From Cedecea selenatireducens (lineage in GTDB: Bacteria > Pseudomonadota > Gammaproteobacteria > Enterobacterales > Enterobacteriaceae), in the NCBI RefSeq assembly GCF_042138895.1, contig NZ_JBHIKW010000017.1, forward strand, positions 1 to 64,000: a stretch of 64,000 bases of DNA. Direction: 5' to 3'. The position numbers were made by a program, and so were the translations under genes. Positions 45,879-54,932 of the stretch are shown here, one piece after another. Numbering within the stretch: position 1 is the stretch's first letter; every line of letters begins with the position of its first letter. Under the pieces are notes generated by a model. It was not told the origin of the DNA. It was given only the letters and a program-made list of their open reading frames with translations, and made no database searches.

Positions 45879-46694
45879 ATGATGTTTCCTGGTTGGAGGA
45901 TTGGCCTGGATATCCAGGCGGAGGGCGTACGCGCCGCTGCGGTGCAGTGGCACCGGCAAGGGTGGCAATTGCGGCATTGGTGGTTTTTACCCTTCCCGAA
46001 GCAGGGACTTGCGGGCGGCATGTTACCCGAACCCGCCACGCTGCGCGAGGCGCTTGCTGCGTGGCGTAAAGAAATCCCCGTGCGTCATCACCTGCGGGTT
46101 GGCTTTCCGGCTCAGCGCACTTTGCAGCGCCACATCCCCCGGCCAGCCCGCCGGCTACAGGAGTCAGCCCAGGAAAAGTATATCGCTGGGGCAGCGGCCC
46201 GCCAGCTGCAGATGCCCGCGGAACAGCTTTGCTATGACTACCTGGACGAGGGGGAGTCGCTTTACGTGACGGCGGCAAAACAGGAAGACATCGGCGCGCT
46301 GCTGGCAAACCTTGCCAGCGTCAAACTCTTTCCCCGGACGATAACGCCGACGGACAAAATTCTTGGCGCTTTGCCCCAGAGTTGTTACTCCGCTGATTGT
46401 CGCTTTTTAGTTCATGAAGAACAGGGTTACTGGCTTTGGGCTGCCGTGAACAATCGCGAGCGCTCCGGCTGGCTGGCTAAGTCGCAGGTGGCCGACTTTC
46501 CCGCGCTTTGCCTGCAGCTGGGGGCGAGTGCCGGTGAAATCGCGTTTAGCCACGCGGATGGAGATAGTGCCGTGCCCGCTGGGGCTGAACGGCTTAATGC
46601 CTGGCAGCCCATCGTTCGCCATCAGCCGCCGCTGCCGCGGCATGGGGGCCTTTACACCCTCGCATTGGGGCTGGCTCTGGGACCCGACCGCTAA
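45879..46694 (+). CDS. hofM: PilM-like assembly protein HofM
   Basis: First gene of a type IV pilus/competence-like assembly operon. The 271-residue protein is a diverged PilM, an actin-like cytosolic platform protein; GLDIQAEGVRAAAVQW near the start resembles the first phosphate-binding motif of that fold. In E. coli the hof genes are needed for growth on DNA. AAGGAG lies nine bases before the ATG. It overlaps hofN by one base. Assignment rests on both position and sequence; sequence conservation is only moderate. Confidence 0.9.
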   Translation: MMFPGWRIGLDIQAEGVRAAAVQWHRQGWQLRHWWFLPFPKQGLAGGMLPEPATLREALAAWRKEIPVRHHLRVGFPAQRTLQRHIPRPARRLQESAQEKYIAGAAARQLQMPAEQLCYDYLDEGESLYVTAAKQEDIGALLANLASVKLFPRTITPTDKILGALPQSCYSADCRFLVHEEQGYWLWAAVNNRERSGWLAKSQVADFPALCLQLGASAGEIAFSHADGDSAVPAGAERLNAWQPIVRHQPPLPRHGGLYTLALGLALGPDR

Positions 46695-47242
46695 TGACAC
46701 CGCTGATAAATCTCCTGCCATGGCGAGCCTCCAGGCGCCACTATCGGCTAAAACTCTGGGCCGGCATCGTGCTGTTCGGCATGCTGTTAGTTGCTGCCCT
46801 GGCGCAGCTTTGGGCCACGCCGCTGGCCATGAAAACTCGGCTACAGCAGGCCCAGGCTATCACGCTCGAGGCACAGCAGCCCGTCCTGAAGGCACTGTTA
46901 TTGCGTAAGCAAACTGAGCTGAAAGACAACCAGCAGCGGCTGGCGGTTCTACGGGCTGAAGTGGCGCGTAAGACCAGTATTTCACGTTGGGAAAGCGTGC
47001 TGAATGAGCTTGCCTTTCAGCTGCCCGAAAACAGCTGGCTGCAAAGCGTTAGCTGGCAGAACGAAAACGCTAGCGTATCTGGCGTTGCGGGAGATGCTCG
47101 CGAGCTGGGGAAGCTCGAAGCCGCGTTGGGTGCTTTACCCGGAGCCTTTAAGGTCAAGCCCGGCGAGCTGCGTGATGAAAAACATAAGGGGCTTGTCTTT
47201 ACCTTCACCTTAATACCCAAAGGCGGTGAGCGTGCTGAATAA
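46694..47242 (+). CDS. hofN: PilN-like protein HofN
   Basis: A bitopic inner-membrane protein with a short cytosolic start INLLPWRASRRHYR, the PilN motif that docks into PilM, then a membrane segment at about residues 20-42 and a periplasmic coiled-coil and ferredoxin-like domain. 182 residues. It overlaps both neighbours (one base with hofM, 17 with hofO), pointing to tight translational coupling. Confidence 0.9.
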   Translation: MTPLINLLPWRASRRHYRLKLWAGIVLFGMLLVAALAQLWATPLAMKTRLQQAQAITLEAQQPVLKALLLRKQTELKDNQQRLAVLRAEVARKTSISRWESVLNELAFQLPENSWLQSVSWQNENASVSGVAGDARELGKLEAALGALPGAFKVKPGELRDEKHKGLVFTFTLIPKGGERAE

Positions 47243-47702
47243 CATTGAGCGCCTTATGAGCGTGCATGTCGGGTTCCGTATTCTGTGCGCAACGGTTTTC
47301 CTGCTTGTCATGGCATGGTCGTGCTGGTGGCTGCTGATTCAGCCTCGCCAGCAGCAGCTACTCGAACTAGAACGGCAAAATCAGCAGCACTGGCAGCAAG
47401 TGCTCTCGCTGCAGCAGAAGATTGCTGCCGTGCCGAAGGTTGAGCCGCTGCCTGATGTTACTCCCTCGACGATTTTTTCCGCGATGGCGGCGGTAAAACT
47501 TGGTGGCGGAAGGCTTGTGAAATGGCAGCCTGACCCGCGCCGTGCCGTGCTGGAAATGCTGTTGCCGTGGCCCAAAGTGCCATTGTTCTTTCGGCAACTG
47601 GCGGACTACTCGGGCCTGAAGATACCGACCTTTGTTTTGAGCAGTGCCGGGGAGCAAGTTCGGGTGCTACTGACGCTGGAGTTTACCGATGAAAACCGCT
47701 AG
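47226..47702 (+). CDS. hofO: PilO-like protein HofO
   Basis: 158 residues with one membrane segment (about residues 18-38, RILCATVFLLVMAWSCWWLL) followed by a periplasmic coiled coil and small domain. It is the expected PilO partner of HofN. I used the GTG at 47226, which overlaps hofN by 17 bases; a later ATG at residue 11 (MSVHVGF) is possible. It overlaps hofP by 14 bases. Confidence 0.87.
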   Translation: MSVLNNIERLMSVHVGFRILCATVFLLVMAWSCWWLLIQPRQQQLLELERQNQQHWQQVLSLQQKIAAVPKVEPLPDVTPSTIFSAMAAVKLGGGRLVKWQPDPRRAVLEMLLPWPKVPLFFRQLADYSGLKIPTFVLSSAGEQVRVLLTLEFTDENR

Positions 47703-48105
47703 CTGGATACTGCTGGCTGTACTCAGCCTGCCGCTGCAGGCGGGGCCGCGTAATCCCTTCCTGTTACCGCCATCGCCCTGCGAATCGTTGCTGAAGCGCC
47801 TGGATGGCTGGCAGCTGCGCGGTATGTTTTATCGGCCAGGACCAGAAAACAGCATTGCGCTGATGAAACTCTCCGGTAAGCAATGGCAAAGAGTAAAGGA
47901 AGGGCAATGGATTGCGCCGGATGTACAAGTAGCGGCCCTGCTTGAGCAACATATGCGGGTTTCTCTTCGGGGGGACTGTGAAGGGAGCTATTACCACTGG
48001 AAGATACAGGGAGGATCCGATGATAAGACATATCGTGGCAGGCGCACTGATGCTCGTACCGCTGACGAGCTGGCCGAAAAACAACGTCACTCTGACGCTG
48101 GATGA
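47689..48105 (+). CDS. hofP: PilP-like protein HofP
   Basis: 138 residues with an N-terminal signal-like segment (MKTASWILLAVLSLPLQAG) and no lipobox cysteine at the cleavage region, unlike classical PilP lipoproteins. RNPFLLPPSPCESLLKRLDGWQLRGMF fits the PilP pattern of a proline-rich stretch before a beta domain. Its last 86 bases overlap hofQ in another frame. The C-terminal tail (RTADELAEKQRHSDAG) encoded there looks unstructured. Confidence 0.85.
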   Translation: MKTASWILLAVLSLPLQAGPRNPFLLPPSPCESLLKRLDGWQLRGMFYRPGPENSIALMKLSGKQWQRVKEGQWIAPDVQVAALLEQHMRVSLRGDCEGSYYHWKIQGGSDDKTYRGRRTDARTADELAEKQRHSDAG

Positions 48106-49267
48106 AACGCCGGTCGTGCAGGTTCTGCAAACGCTGGCCGAGCTGCAAAGTTTTAACGTAATGATCGCCCCTGAGGTGACGGGAAATCTCTCTCTGCGTT
48201 TGGTTAATGTCCCGTGGGAGCTGGCTTTTCAGCAGGTGCTCAGGTTGTCGAGCCTGACTTCATCAACGACGGGAAACATTCTTCAAATTCGGCAGAAGCA
48301 GGATCCGGCGAAGCTACGCGCTCAGCGGGAGGCCGCGCGTAAGCAAAGCGTGCTTGAGCAACCTTTGATTCAGGCGGTCTATACGCCACGCTATGCTGAG
48401 GTAGCCGATCTCGCCGCAGGGATAAAAGCGAATGAAGAGAAGCTGCTCGGGCCCAGGGGCAGTATCACCGTGGATAAGCGCACAAATCGCCTGGTAGTAC
48501 GCGATAACAAGCAAGCGCAAAAGCGCATTGCGTCATGGGTTGCAGATATGGATGTCTCTATGGGGCAGGTTGAGCTGTCTGCCCATATTGTCACTATCAA
48601 CCAGGAGAAGCTGCGAGAGCTTGGCGTGAAGTGGAGCGCTCCGGCGGGAGAGGCAGAAGCGAGGTTGCATCAGGCAACAACGGTTTCAAGCCAGCTCGCG
48701 GTAAATGCCGCGAACACAACGTTGGGGTTTAATATCGGCCGCATCAATGGCCGCATGCTTGAACTGGAGCTTAGTGCGCTTGAGCAGCAACAGCAACTGG
48801 ACATTATCGCCAGCCCACGCCTGCTGGTGGCGCATCAGCAGGCTGCCAGTATCAAGCAGGGGACTGAAATTCCGTATCAGGTGTCCAACGGCAAAAATGA
48901 AGCGACCTCGGTGGAGTTTAAAGAAGCCGTGCTAGGCATGGAGGTGACGCCCACAATCAGCCACCACGGCACGATTCGCCTACAGCTGCGCATTAGCCAG
49001 AACATGCCGGGGCGCAGCATCCAACATGCGGATGGCGAGGCATTAGCCATTGATAAGCAGGAGATTGAAACGCAGGTAGAAGTGAAAGACGGCGAGACGC
49101 TGGCGTTAGGCGGGATCTTTCAGCAGCAGAACAACCGAACCCTGGATAGCGTCCCTGTGCTGGGAAATATTCCACTTATCGGCCAATTGTTCCGGTACGA
49201 CGGGAAAAAACGCCAACGTCGGGAATTAGTTGTGTTTATCACCCCAAGGCTGATCGCATTGCCCTAG
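48020..49267 (+). CDS. hofQ: Secretin HofQ
   Basis: Outer-membrane secretin expected to form the pore for DNA uptake or a pilus. I chose ATG 48020 (MIRHIVAGALMLVPLTSW, a signal peptide) after GGGAGGATCC, giving 415 residues. Short N domains follow (VTLTLDETPVVQVLQTLAELQSFN), then the secretin core with VELSAHIVTINQEKLRELGVKW and the C-terminal signature LALGGIFQQQNNRTLDSVPVLGNIPLIGQLF. Small for a PilQ but normal for HofQ/ComE-type secretins. It ends the hofMNOPQ operon; aroK follows after 319 bases. Confidence 0.93.
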   Translation: MIRHIVAGALMLVPLTSWPKNNVTLTLDETPVVQVLQTLAELQSFNVMIAPEVTGNLSLRLVNVPWELAFQQVLRLSSLTSSTTGNILQIRQKQDPAKLRAQREAARKQSVLEQPLIQAVYTPRYAEVADLAAGIKANEEKLLGPRGSITVDKRTNRLVVRDNKQAQKRIASWVADMDVSMGQVELSAHIVTINQEKLRELGVKWSAPAGEAEARLHQATTVSSQLAVNAANTTLGFNIGRINGRMLELELSALEQQQQLDIIASPRLLVAHQQAASIKQGTEIPYQVSNGKNEATSVEFKEAVLGMEVTPTISHHGTIRLQLRISQNMPGRSIQHADGEALAIDKQEIETQVEVKDGETLALGGIFQQQNNRTLDSVPVLGNIPLIGQLFRYDGKKRQRRELVVFITPRLIALP

Positions 49268-49443
49268 CCGGTTTCCACTTCTGCCTGCGGATTTTTCTGC
49301 CAAACAGTGCCCAGGTGTTTGACGGCAGAGAGGAATTAGCATACAAGGTGTACCGTTTCGGGAGGCAGGGTATTGAGAACCTGTGGCCGGGAAAGCTGGA
49401 ACAGGCTTTTCGTCCCGAGCCAGGCGCCAGGTGATTTATTCGG

Positions 49444-49473
49444 TTGCCAAACCCCCTTGAGTATTGAGATAAT
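49444..49473 (+). promoter_or_regulatory. Putative aroK promoter
   Basis: TTGCCA (49444-49449) and GATAAT (49468-49473) are separated by 18 bases and would start transcription about 105 bases before aroK. The rest of the hofQ-aroK gap holds a CCCGCC/GGCGGG inverted repeat (49521-49549) and a possible leader frame. Confidence 0.55.
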
Positions 49474-49501
49474 TTTTAGTCTGATTCTCGAACTCACGCT
49501 T

Positions 49502-49573
49502 ATGAGGTTTCAGTTCATGTCCCGCCGCAGCAGGTTGTTATCGGGCGGGTTTACTATCAACGAATTGTCTTAG
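49502..49573 (+). CDS. Possible leader peptide of aroK
   Basis: A 23-residue frame (MRFQFMSRRSRLLSGG, then FTINELS) lies inside the expected aroK leader and stops 13 bases before the aroK ATG. An inverted repeat (CCCGCC with GGCGGG) is inside it. It lacks a clear ribosome-binding site and has no run of Tyr or Trp codons, so classical attenuation is doubtful. Confidence 0.15.
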   Translation: MRFQFMSRRSRLLSGGFTINELS

Positions 49574-49586
49574 TAGTACCGAAAAA

Positions 49587-50108
49587 ATGGCAGAGAAACG
49601 CAATATCTTTCTGGTTGGGCCTATGGGTGCCGGCAAAAGCACTATTGGGCGTCAGTTAGCTCAGCAACTCAATATGGAATTTTTCGATTCTGATCAAGAG
49701 ATTGAGAAACGTACCGGAGCTGATGTGGGCTGGGTATTCGACGTTGAAGGCGAAGAAGGCTTCCGCGATCGCGAAGAAAAAATTATCAACGAACTCACTG
49801 AAAAACAGGGCATCGTGCTGGCTACCGGCGGCGGCTCTGTGAAGTCTCGTGAAACCCGCAATCGTCTTTCCGCCCGTGGCGTAGTGGTTTATCTTGAGAC
49901 CACCATTGAGAAACAGCTTGCACGTACTCAGCGCGATAAAAAACGTCCGCTGCTGCAGGTTGAGACTCCACCTCGTGAAGTTCTGGAAGCGCTGGCGCAC
50001 GAACGCAATCCGCTGTACGAAGAGATTGCTGATGTAACGATTCGCACCGACGATCAAAGCGCCAAAGTGGTTGCAAACCAGATTATTCATATGCTGGAAA
50101 GCAACTGA
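49587..50108 (+). CDS. aroK: Shikimate kinase 1
   Basis: Phosphorylates shikimate at the 3-hydroxyl with ATP, step five of the chorismate pathway. The 173-residue protein has the P-loop GPMGAGKST at residues 11-19, shikimate-binding DSDQEIEKRTG and FRDREEKII, the GGGSV loop near 80, and lid arginines in QRDKKRPLL. Length equals E. coli AroK. It leads the cluster aroK-aroB-damX-dam-rpe-gph-trpS. Confidence 0.97.
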   Translation: MAEKRNIFLVGPMGAGKSTIGRQLAQQLNMEFFDSDQEIEKRTGADVGWVFDVEGEEGFRDREEKIINELTEKQGIVLATGGGSVKSRETRNRLSARGVVVYLETTIEKQLARTQRDKKRPLLQVETPPREVLEALAHERNPLYEEIADVTIRTDDQSAKVVANQIIHMLESN

Positions 50109-50165
50109 TTCTGGCTTAATCAAGAAACGCCTGCGGGCAAAGCAACATAAGGTGGGCTCCGCGTA

Positions 50166-51254
50166 ATGGAGAGGCTGAAAGTCACTCTTGGGGAACGTAG
50201 TTACCCTATTACCATTGCCGCCGGGTTATTCAATGACCCGGCTTCCTTTTGGCCGCTGAAAGCTGGCGACCAGACTATGCTGGTCACCAATGAAACCCTT
50301 GCGCCTCTCTATCTGGACAGGGTTCGTGGTCTTCTGGAACAGGCAGGCGTTAAGGTCGATACCGTCATTCTTCCGGATGGCGAACAGTTTAAAAGCCTCG
50401 CGGTGCTCGATACCGTCTTTACGGCGCTGCTGGAAAAACCTCACGGTCGTGATACTACGCTGATTGCTTTAGGCGGCGGTGTTGTGGGCGATTTGACCGG
50501 TTTTGCCGCAGCGAGCTATCAGCGCGGGGTTCGTTTTATCCAGGTTCCCACCACGCTGCTTTCGCAGGTGGACTCCTCCGTAGGCGGCAAAACGGCCGTC
50601 AACCATCCCCTCGGCAAAAACATGATTGGCGCGTTCTATCAGCCCGCTTCGGTGGTGGTTGATCTTGATTGCCTGTCAACTTTGCCTGCGCGGGAGCTGG
50701 CTTCGGGCCTGGCAGAAGTCATTAAATACGGCATTATTCTCGACGGTGAGTTTTTTGACTGGCTTGAAGAGAATATCGACGCATTGCTGAAGCTGGACGG
50801 TCAGGCAATGGCGTACTGTATCCGCCGTTGTTGTGAGTTGAAAGCCGAAGTTGTTGCTGCGGACGAGCGAGAAAGTGGCTTACGTGCTTTACTGAATCTG
50901 GGTCATACGTTTGGCCATGCTATTGAAGCCGAAATGGGCTATGGCAACTGGTTGCACGGTGAGGCCGTGGCTGCCGGGATGGTGATGGCGGCGCGAACCG
51001 CTCAGCGCCTGGGTCAATTCAGTGAGGCAGAAGTTCAGCGTGTGATCGCGCTGCTGGCACGAGCCGGATTACCGGTTAACGGGCCACAGGAAATGTCCCC
51101 TGACGCGTATATGCCCCACATGATGCGTGACAAAAAAGTATTAGCCGGCGAGCTGCGTTTGATTCTGCCGCTGGCAATAGGGAAGAGTGAAGTGCGCGGT
51201 GGAGTACCGCACGATGTCGTTCTATCAGCCATTGCTGATTGCCAGCAGGCTTAA
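50166..51254 (+). CDS. aroB: 3-dehydroquinate synthase
   Basis: Cyclises DAHP to 3-dehydroquinate with NAD+ and a divalent metal, step two of the shikimate pathway. The 362-residue protein has the NAD-binding GGGVVGDLTGFAA (about residues 100-112) and zinc ligands in the regions LAEVIKYGI, LGHTFGHAIE and NWLHGEAVAAGM. E. coli AroB has 362 residues. It lies 57 bases after aroK and 74 before damX. Confidence 0.97.
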   Translation: MERLKVTLGERSYPITIAAGLFNDPASFWPLKAGDQTMLVTNETLAPLYLDRVRGLLEQAGVKVDTVILPDGEQFKSLAVLDTVFTALLEKPHGRDTTLIALGGGVVGDLTGFAAASYQRGVRFIQVPTTLLSQVDSSVGGKTAVNHPLGKNMIGAFYQPASVVVDLDCLSTLPARELASGLAEVIKYGIILDGEFFDWLEENIDALLKLDGQAMAYCIRRCCELKAEVVAADERESGLRALLNLGHTFGHAIEAEMGYGNWLHGEAVAAGMVMAARTAQRLGQFSEAEVQRVIALLARAGLPVNGPQEMSPDAYMPHMMRDKKVLAGELRLILPLAIGKSEVRGGVPHDVVLSAIADCQQA

Positions 51255-51328
51255 CAACTAGAATTTTTACAGTATTTAACTTCGGGCGTAATGCGGACAT
51301 GAGCATGCGCCTTTGAGTGGGGTGTTAA

Positions 51329-52615
51329 ATGGATGAGTTTAAACCAGAAGACGAGCTGAAACCCGATCCAAGCGATCGTCGTCCTGGGCGTTCCCGCAAA
51401 CCTGACGAGTTCGACAAAGAACCGCAGATCAACGTCGATGACGTCGATCTTGATGCGGACGAACGTCGTCCTTCTCGTTCACGCCGCGAGCGTGAAGAAG
51501 AAGTCGAGGAAGAGTACGAAGGTGATGACGGCATGGCCGCAGATCCTCGTCCGGCGCGTGGACGTAAAAAGGCAGCAAAACAGAAAGCGCCTGCTTCTCG
51601 TCAGCACATCATGATGGGCGTAGGGATTCTGGTCCTGCTGCTGCTTATCATCGGCATCGGTTCAGCGCTGAAAGCACCTTCATCCACTCCAGATACTGCT
51701 GAGCAAAAACCGGGCGCGGAGAAGAACATCGATCTCTCCGGCTCGAATACTGCGACGCCTGCCGATCAGGCAAACGGCGCTCAGCCGCAGCCGGGGAATA
51801 CCCCAGCTACTGGCCAGCAGAACCCGCAGGATGTTTCTCTGCCGCCTATTTCTTCTACGCCAACCCAGGCACAGACTCAGCCGCAGCCTGAAGGGCAGCA
51901 GCGCGTTGAGGTTCCTGGGAACCTGAATAACGCACTGACTCAGCCTCAGCAGCAGGGCCAGATTGACAACGTGGTTAGTAATTCCACGCTGCCGACCGAA
52001 CCAGCCACTGTAGCACCTATTGCCGGTAGCAAAACCGAGCCGCGCAAGCTGGCAGGTACTCAGGAACCAACCCGTACCGTTGAGTCTCGCCCTGAACGTA
52101 AAAAAGCGGTGATTGAGCCTGTACGTAAAGCGGAATCGAAACCGCAGGTAAAAGCGGAAAGCAAGCCGGTTGCAACGGCAAAACACAGCGAACCTGCTCC
52201 GGTTGTCTCCACGCCAGTGAAAGCGCCATCAACCAGCGTTGCAACATCCACTCCGGCGCCAAAGGCTACGGCATCCACCACGCCTAAAGCACAACCGCAG
52301 GCGGCCGCAAGCACTGGCGGCACGGTTAGCGGTGATGCAAGCGCCATTAAAAGCGCGCCAGGCAGCCACTACACGCTGCAGCTGAGCTCTTCTTCAAACT
52401 CAGCAAACCTGAATGCGTGGGCGAAAAAAGAGAACCTGCAACACTATATGGTTTACCAGACCCAGCGTAACGGCCAGCCATGGTACGTGCTGGTGACCGG
52501 TGTTTATGCGACGAAAGATGACGCAAAACGCGCGGTTTCAAACCTGCCGGCAGACGTTCAGGCTAAGAACCCGTGGGCAAAACCTATTCATCAGGTGCAG
52601 TCTGACCTTAAGTGA
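51329..52615 (+). CDS. damX: Cell division protein DamX
   Basis: Inner-membrane SPOR protein that collects at the septal ring through denuded glycan strands. The 428-residue protein has an acidic/arginine-rich cytosolic part (to about residue 90), one membrane segment (HIMMGVGILVLLLLIIGIGS), a long proline-, glutamine- and alanine-rich periplasmic linker (to about 345), and a C-terminal SPOR domain (YTLQLSSSSNSANLNAW, then YVLVTGVYATKDDAKRAV). Length equals E. coli DamX. Confidence 0.95.
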   Translation: MDEFKPEDELKPDPSDRRPGRSRKPDEFDKEPQINVDDVDLDADERRPSRSRREREEEVEEEYEGDDGMAADPRPARGRKKAAKQKAPASRQHIMMGVGILVLLLLIIGIGSALKAPSSTPDTAEQKPGAEKNIDLSGSNTATPADQANGAQPQPGNTPATGQQNPQDVSLPPISSTPTQAQTQPQPEGQQRVEVPGNLNNALTQPQQQGQIDNVVSNSTLPTEPATVAPIAGSKTEPRKLAGTQEPTRTVESRPERKKAVIEPVRKAESKPQVKAESKPVATAKHSEPAPVVSTPVKAPSTSVATSTPAPKATASTTPKAQPQAAASTGGTVSGDASAIKSAPGSHYTLQLSSSSNSANLNAWAKKENLQHYMVYQTQRNGQPWYVLVTGVYATKDDAKRAVSNLPADVQAKNPWAKPIHQVQSDLK

Positions 52616-52678
52616 AAATAAGCGCAGTCGCTGTCGGAGCCTTTCCACAGCTGGATAAGGTGTAAATAGTAAGGCAGC

Positions 52679-53503
52679 ATGAAAAAAAATCGCGCTTTTC
52701 TGAAATGGGCAGGGGGAAAGTTCCCCCTGCTGGACGACATAAAAAAGTATCTGCCGGAAGGCGACTGTCTGATTGAGCCCTTCGTTGGCGCCGGGTCGGT
52801 ATTTCTCAATACCGATTATCAGCGCTATATCCTCGCGGACATCAACAGCGATCTGATTAACCTCTACGATATCGTCAAAAACCGCGCGGATGAGTACGTG
52901 CGGGAATCTCGCTTGCTCTTCACCAAAGAGAAAAACGAAGAGGCGACCTATTACGCCTTCCGCGTCGAATTTAATCAGTGCACCGACAAATTCCGGCGTG
53001 CGGTGCTGTTTCTGTATCTTAACCGCCATTGTTACAACGGCCTGTGCCGTTATAATCTGCGCGGTGCATTTAACGTGCCGTTTGGCCGCTACAGCAAGCC
53101 TTACTTCCCGGAAGAAGAGCTGTACAACTTTGCCGAACGAGCCAAAAATGCCACTTTTGTCTGCCAGTCATATGACGTCAGCATGGTAAACGTTGCCGCA
53201 GGTTCCGTTGTGTATTGCGATCCGCCTTACGCGCCGCTTTCCGCCACCGCCAACTTTACCGCTTATCACACGGACAGTTTCAGCATGGTGCAACAGAAGC
53301 ATCTGGCGGAGCTGGCTGAAAAACTGCGTGAGCAGAGCATCCCGGTCGTGATTTCCAATCACGATACCGAGCTCACTCGCGAGTGGTACAAGAATGCTAC
53401 CGATTTCCGTAAGCTGCAGGTAAGACGCAGCATCAGCCGAAACGGTGGAGAACGTAACAAGGTGGACGAACTTCTGGCGCTTTATAACGTAAAGTTTGCC
53501 TGA
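52679..53503 (+). CDS. dam: DNA adenine methyltransferase
   Basis: Methylates adenine N6 in GATC for mismatch-repair strand choice, replication control and gene regulation. The 274-residue protein has the SAM motif FVGAGS at residues 35-40, the catalytic motif DPPY at 181-184, an N-terminal AFLKWAGGKFPLL, and the target-recognition region RHCYNGLCRYN. E. coli Dam has 278 residues. It lies 63 bases after damX and 45 before rpe. Confidence 0.97.
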   Translation: MKKNRAFLKWAGGKFPLLDDIKKYLPEGDCLIEPFVGAGSVFLNTDYQRYILADINSDLINLYDIVKNRADEYVRESRLLFTKEKNEEATYYAFRVEFNQCTDKFRRAVLFLYLNRHCYNGLCRYNLRGAFNVPFGRYSKPYFPEEELYNFAERAKNATFVCQSYDVSMVNVAAGSVVYCDPPYAPLSATANFTAYHTDSFSMVQQKHLAELAEKLREQSIPVVISNHDTELTREWYKNATDFRKLQVRRSISRNGGERNKVDELLALYNVKFA

Positions 53504-53548
53504 GCCGTTTCGCCCGCCGCTGAAGATGAATGACTCCTGGAGAAGCGG

Positions 53549-54226
53549 ATGAAACAGTATTTGATTGCCCCCTCAATCCTCTCTGCCGACTTCGCCCGAC
53601 TGGGCGAGGATACGGCTAAAGCGCTGGCCGCAGGTGGTGACGTCGTCCATTTTGACGTCATGGATAACCACTATGTCCCTAACCTGACGATGGGGCCAAT
53701 GGTGCTTAAGGCACTGCGCGATTACGGCATCACCGCGCCTATTGATGTCCATCTGATGGTGAAGCCGGTTGACCGTATCATTCCTGACTTCGCCGCTGCG
53801 GGCGCCAGCATCATTACTTTCCACCCGGAAGCTTCTGAACATGTCGATCGCTCCCTGCAGCTTATCAAAGAGCACGGCTGCAAAGCGGGTCTGGTGCTGA
53901 ACCCGGCGACCTCCCTTTCCTGGCTGGATCACGTTATGGATAAGCTGGATGTGATTTTGCTGATGTCCGTCAACCCAGGGTTTGGCGGCCAGTCGTTCAT
54001 TCCCCACACGCTTGAAAAGCTGCGCCAGGTTCGTGAGCGTATTGATGCATCCGGCTATGATATCCGCCTTGAAGTGGACGGCGGCGTTAAAGCCGACAAT
54101 ATTGCGGAAATCGCCGCTGCGGGCGCAGATATGTTCGTCGCAGGTTCCGCCATTTTCGGCCAGCCTGATTATAAAGCGGTGGTTGACCGCATGCGTTCTG
54201 AACTGGCTAAGGTAAGTCATGGATAA
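53549..54226 (+). CDS. rpe: Ribulose-phosphate 3-epimerase
   Basis: Interconverts ribulose-5-phosphate and xylulose-5-phosphate in the pentose phosphate pathway. The 225-residue TIM barrel shows IAPSILSADFARLG, VVHFDVMDNHYVPNLTMG with metal ligands His and Asp, VHLMVKP, MSVNPGFGGQSF and LEVDGGVKADN. Overlaps gph by eight bases. An 8-strand barrel phosphate-binding site is formed by GGVKADN and VAGSAIFG. Confidence 0.97.
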   Translation: MKQYLIAPSILSADFARLGEDTAKALAAGGDVVHFDVMDNHYVPNLTMGPMVLKALRDYGITAPIDVHLMVKPVDRIIPDFAAAGASIITFHPEASEHVDRSLQLIKEHGCKAGLVLNPATSLSWLDHVMDKLDVILLMSVNPGFGGQSFIPHTLEKLRQVRERIDASGYDIRLEVDGGVKADNIAEIAAAGADMFVAGSAIFGQPDYKAVVDRMRSELAKVSHG

Positions 54227-54932
54227 GTTTCAAAAAATTCGAGGTGTTGCCTTCGATCTTGACGGCACGCTCATCGACACGGCGCTTGGCCTGAGCCAGG
54301 CTGTCGATCTCGCCCTGTACGCGCTTGAACTGCCTGTGGCGGGTGAAGAACGCGTAGTGACCTGGATTGGTAACGGCGCGGATATCATGATGCAGCGGGC
54401 GCTTAAGTGGTCGCTGAAAGATAAAGAGCCCGATCTCGCTCAGCTGAATATGGCGCGCAAACTGTTCGATCGCTACTACGCGGAAACGGTTGAAGAAGGG
54501 AGCTTTCTGTTCCCGGGCGTGGCCGCAACGCTTGCTGCTCTGAAAGAGAAAGGCCTGCCGCTCGCCGTGGTCACCAACAAACCCACGCCTTTTGTCACGC
54601 CGCTGCTGGAAGATCTGGGCATTGCCCAATATTTCCAGACCATCATCGGCGGTGACGATGTGAAAGAGAAAAAGCCGCACCCGGAAGCACTGTACAAAGT
54701 TATGGAAACCCTGGGCCTGGCGGCGGACGAGCTGCTTTTTGTTGGCGACTCCCGCAATGATATTCAGGCCGCACAGGCGGCCGGCTGCCCAAGCGTCGGC
54801 CTGACCTGGGGTTATAACTATGGCGAAGCGATCGGGCTGAGCAACCCGGACGTTGTGTTCGATCGTTTCGAAGACTTATTGCCCGCTTTCGGGCTACCAC
54901 CTTTAGCAAATCAGGAAGCAGAAAATGAGTAA
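54219..54932 (+). CDS. gph: Phosphoglycolate phosphatase
   Basis: HAD phosphatase that removes 2-phosphoglycolate formed during repair of oxidised DNA ends. The 237-residue protein has the nucleophile motif GVAFDLDGTLIDTA near residue 9-22, motif II VVTNKPTPFV and motif IV FVGDSRNDIQAAQAAGC. It overlaps rpe by eight bases and trpS by eight, as part of the dam operon. Confidence 0.95.
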   Translation: MDKFQKIRGVAFDLDGTLIDTALGLSQAVDLALYALELPVAGEERVVTWIGNGADIMMQRALKWSLKDKEPDLAQLNMARKLFDRYYAETVEEGSFLFPGVAATLAALKEKGLPLAVVTNKPTPFVTPLLEDLGIAQYFQTIIGGDDVKEKKPHPEALYKVMETLGLAADELLFVGDSRNDIQAAQAAGCPSVGLTWGYNYGEAIGLSNPDVVFDRFEDLLPAFGLPPLANQEAENE

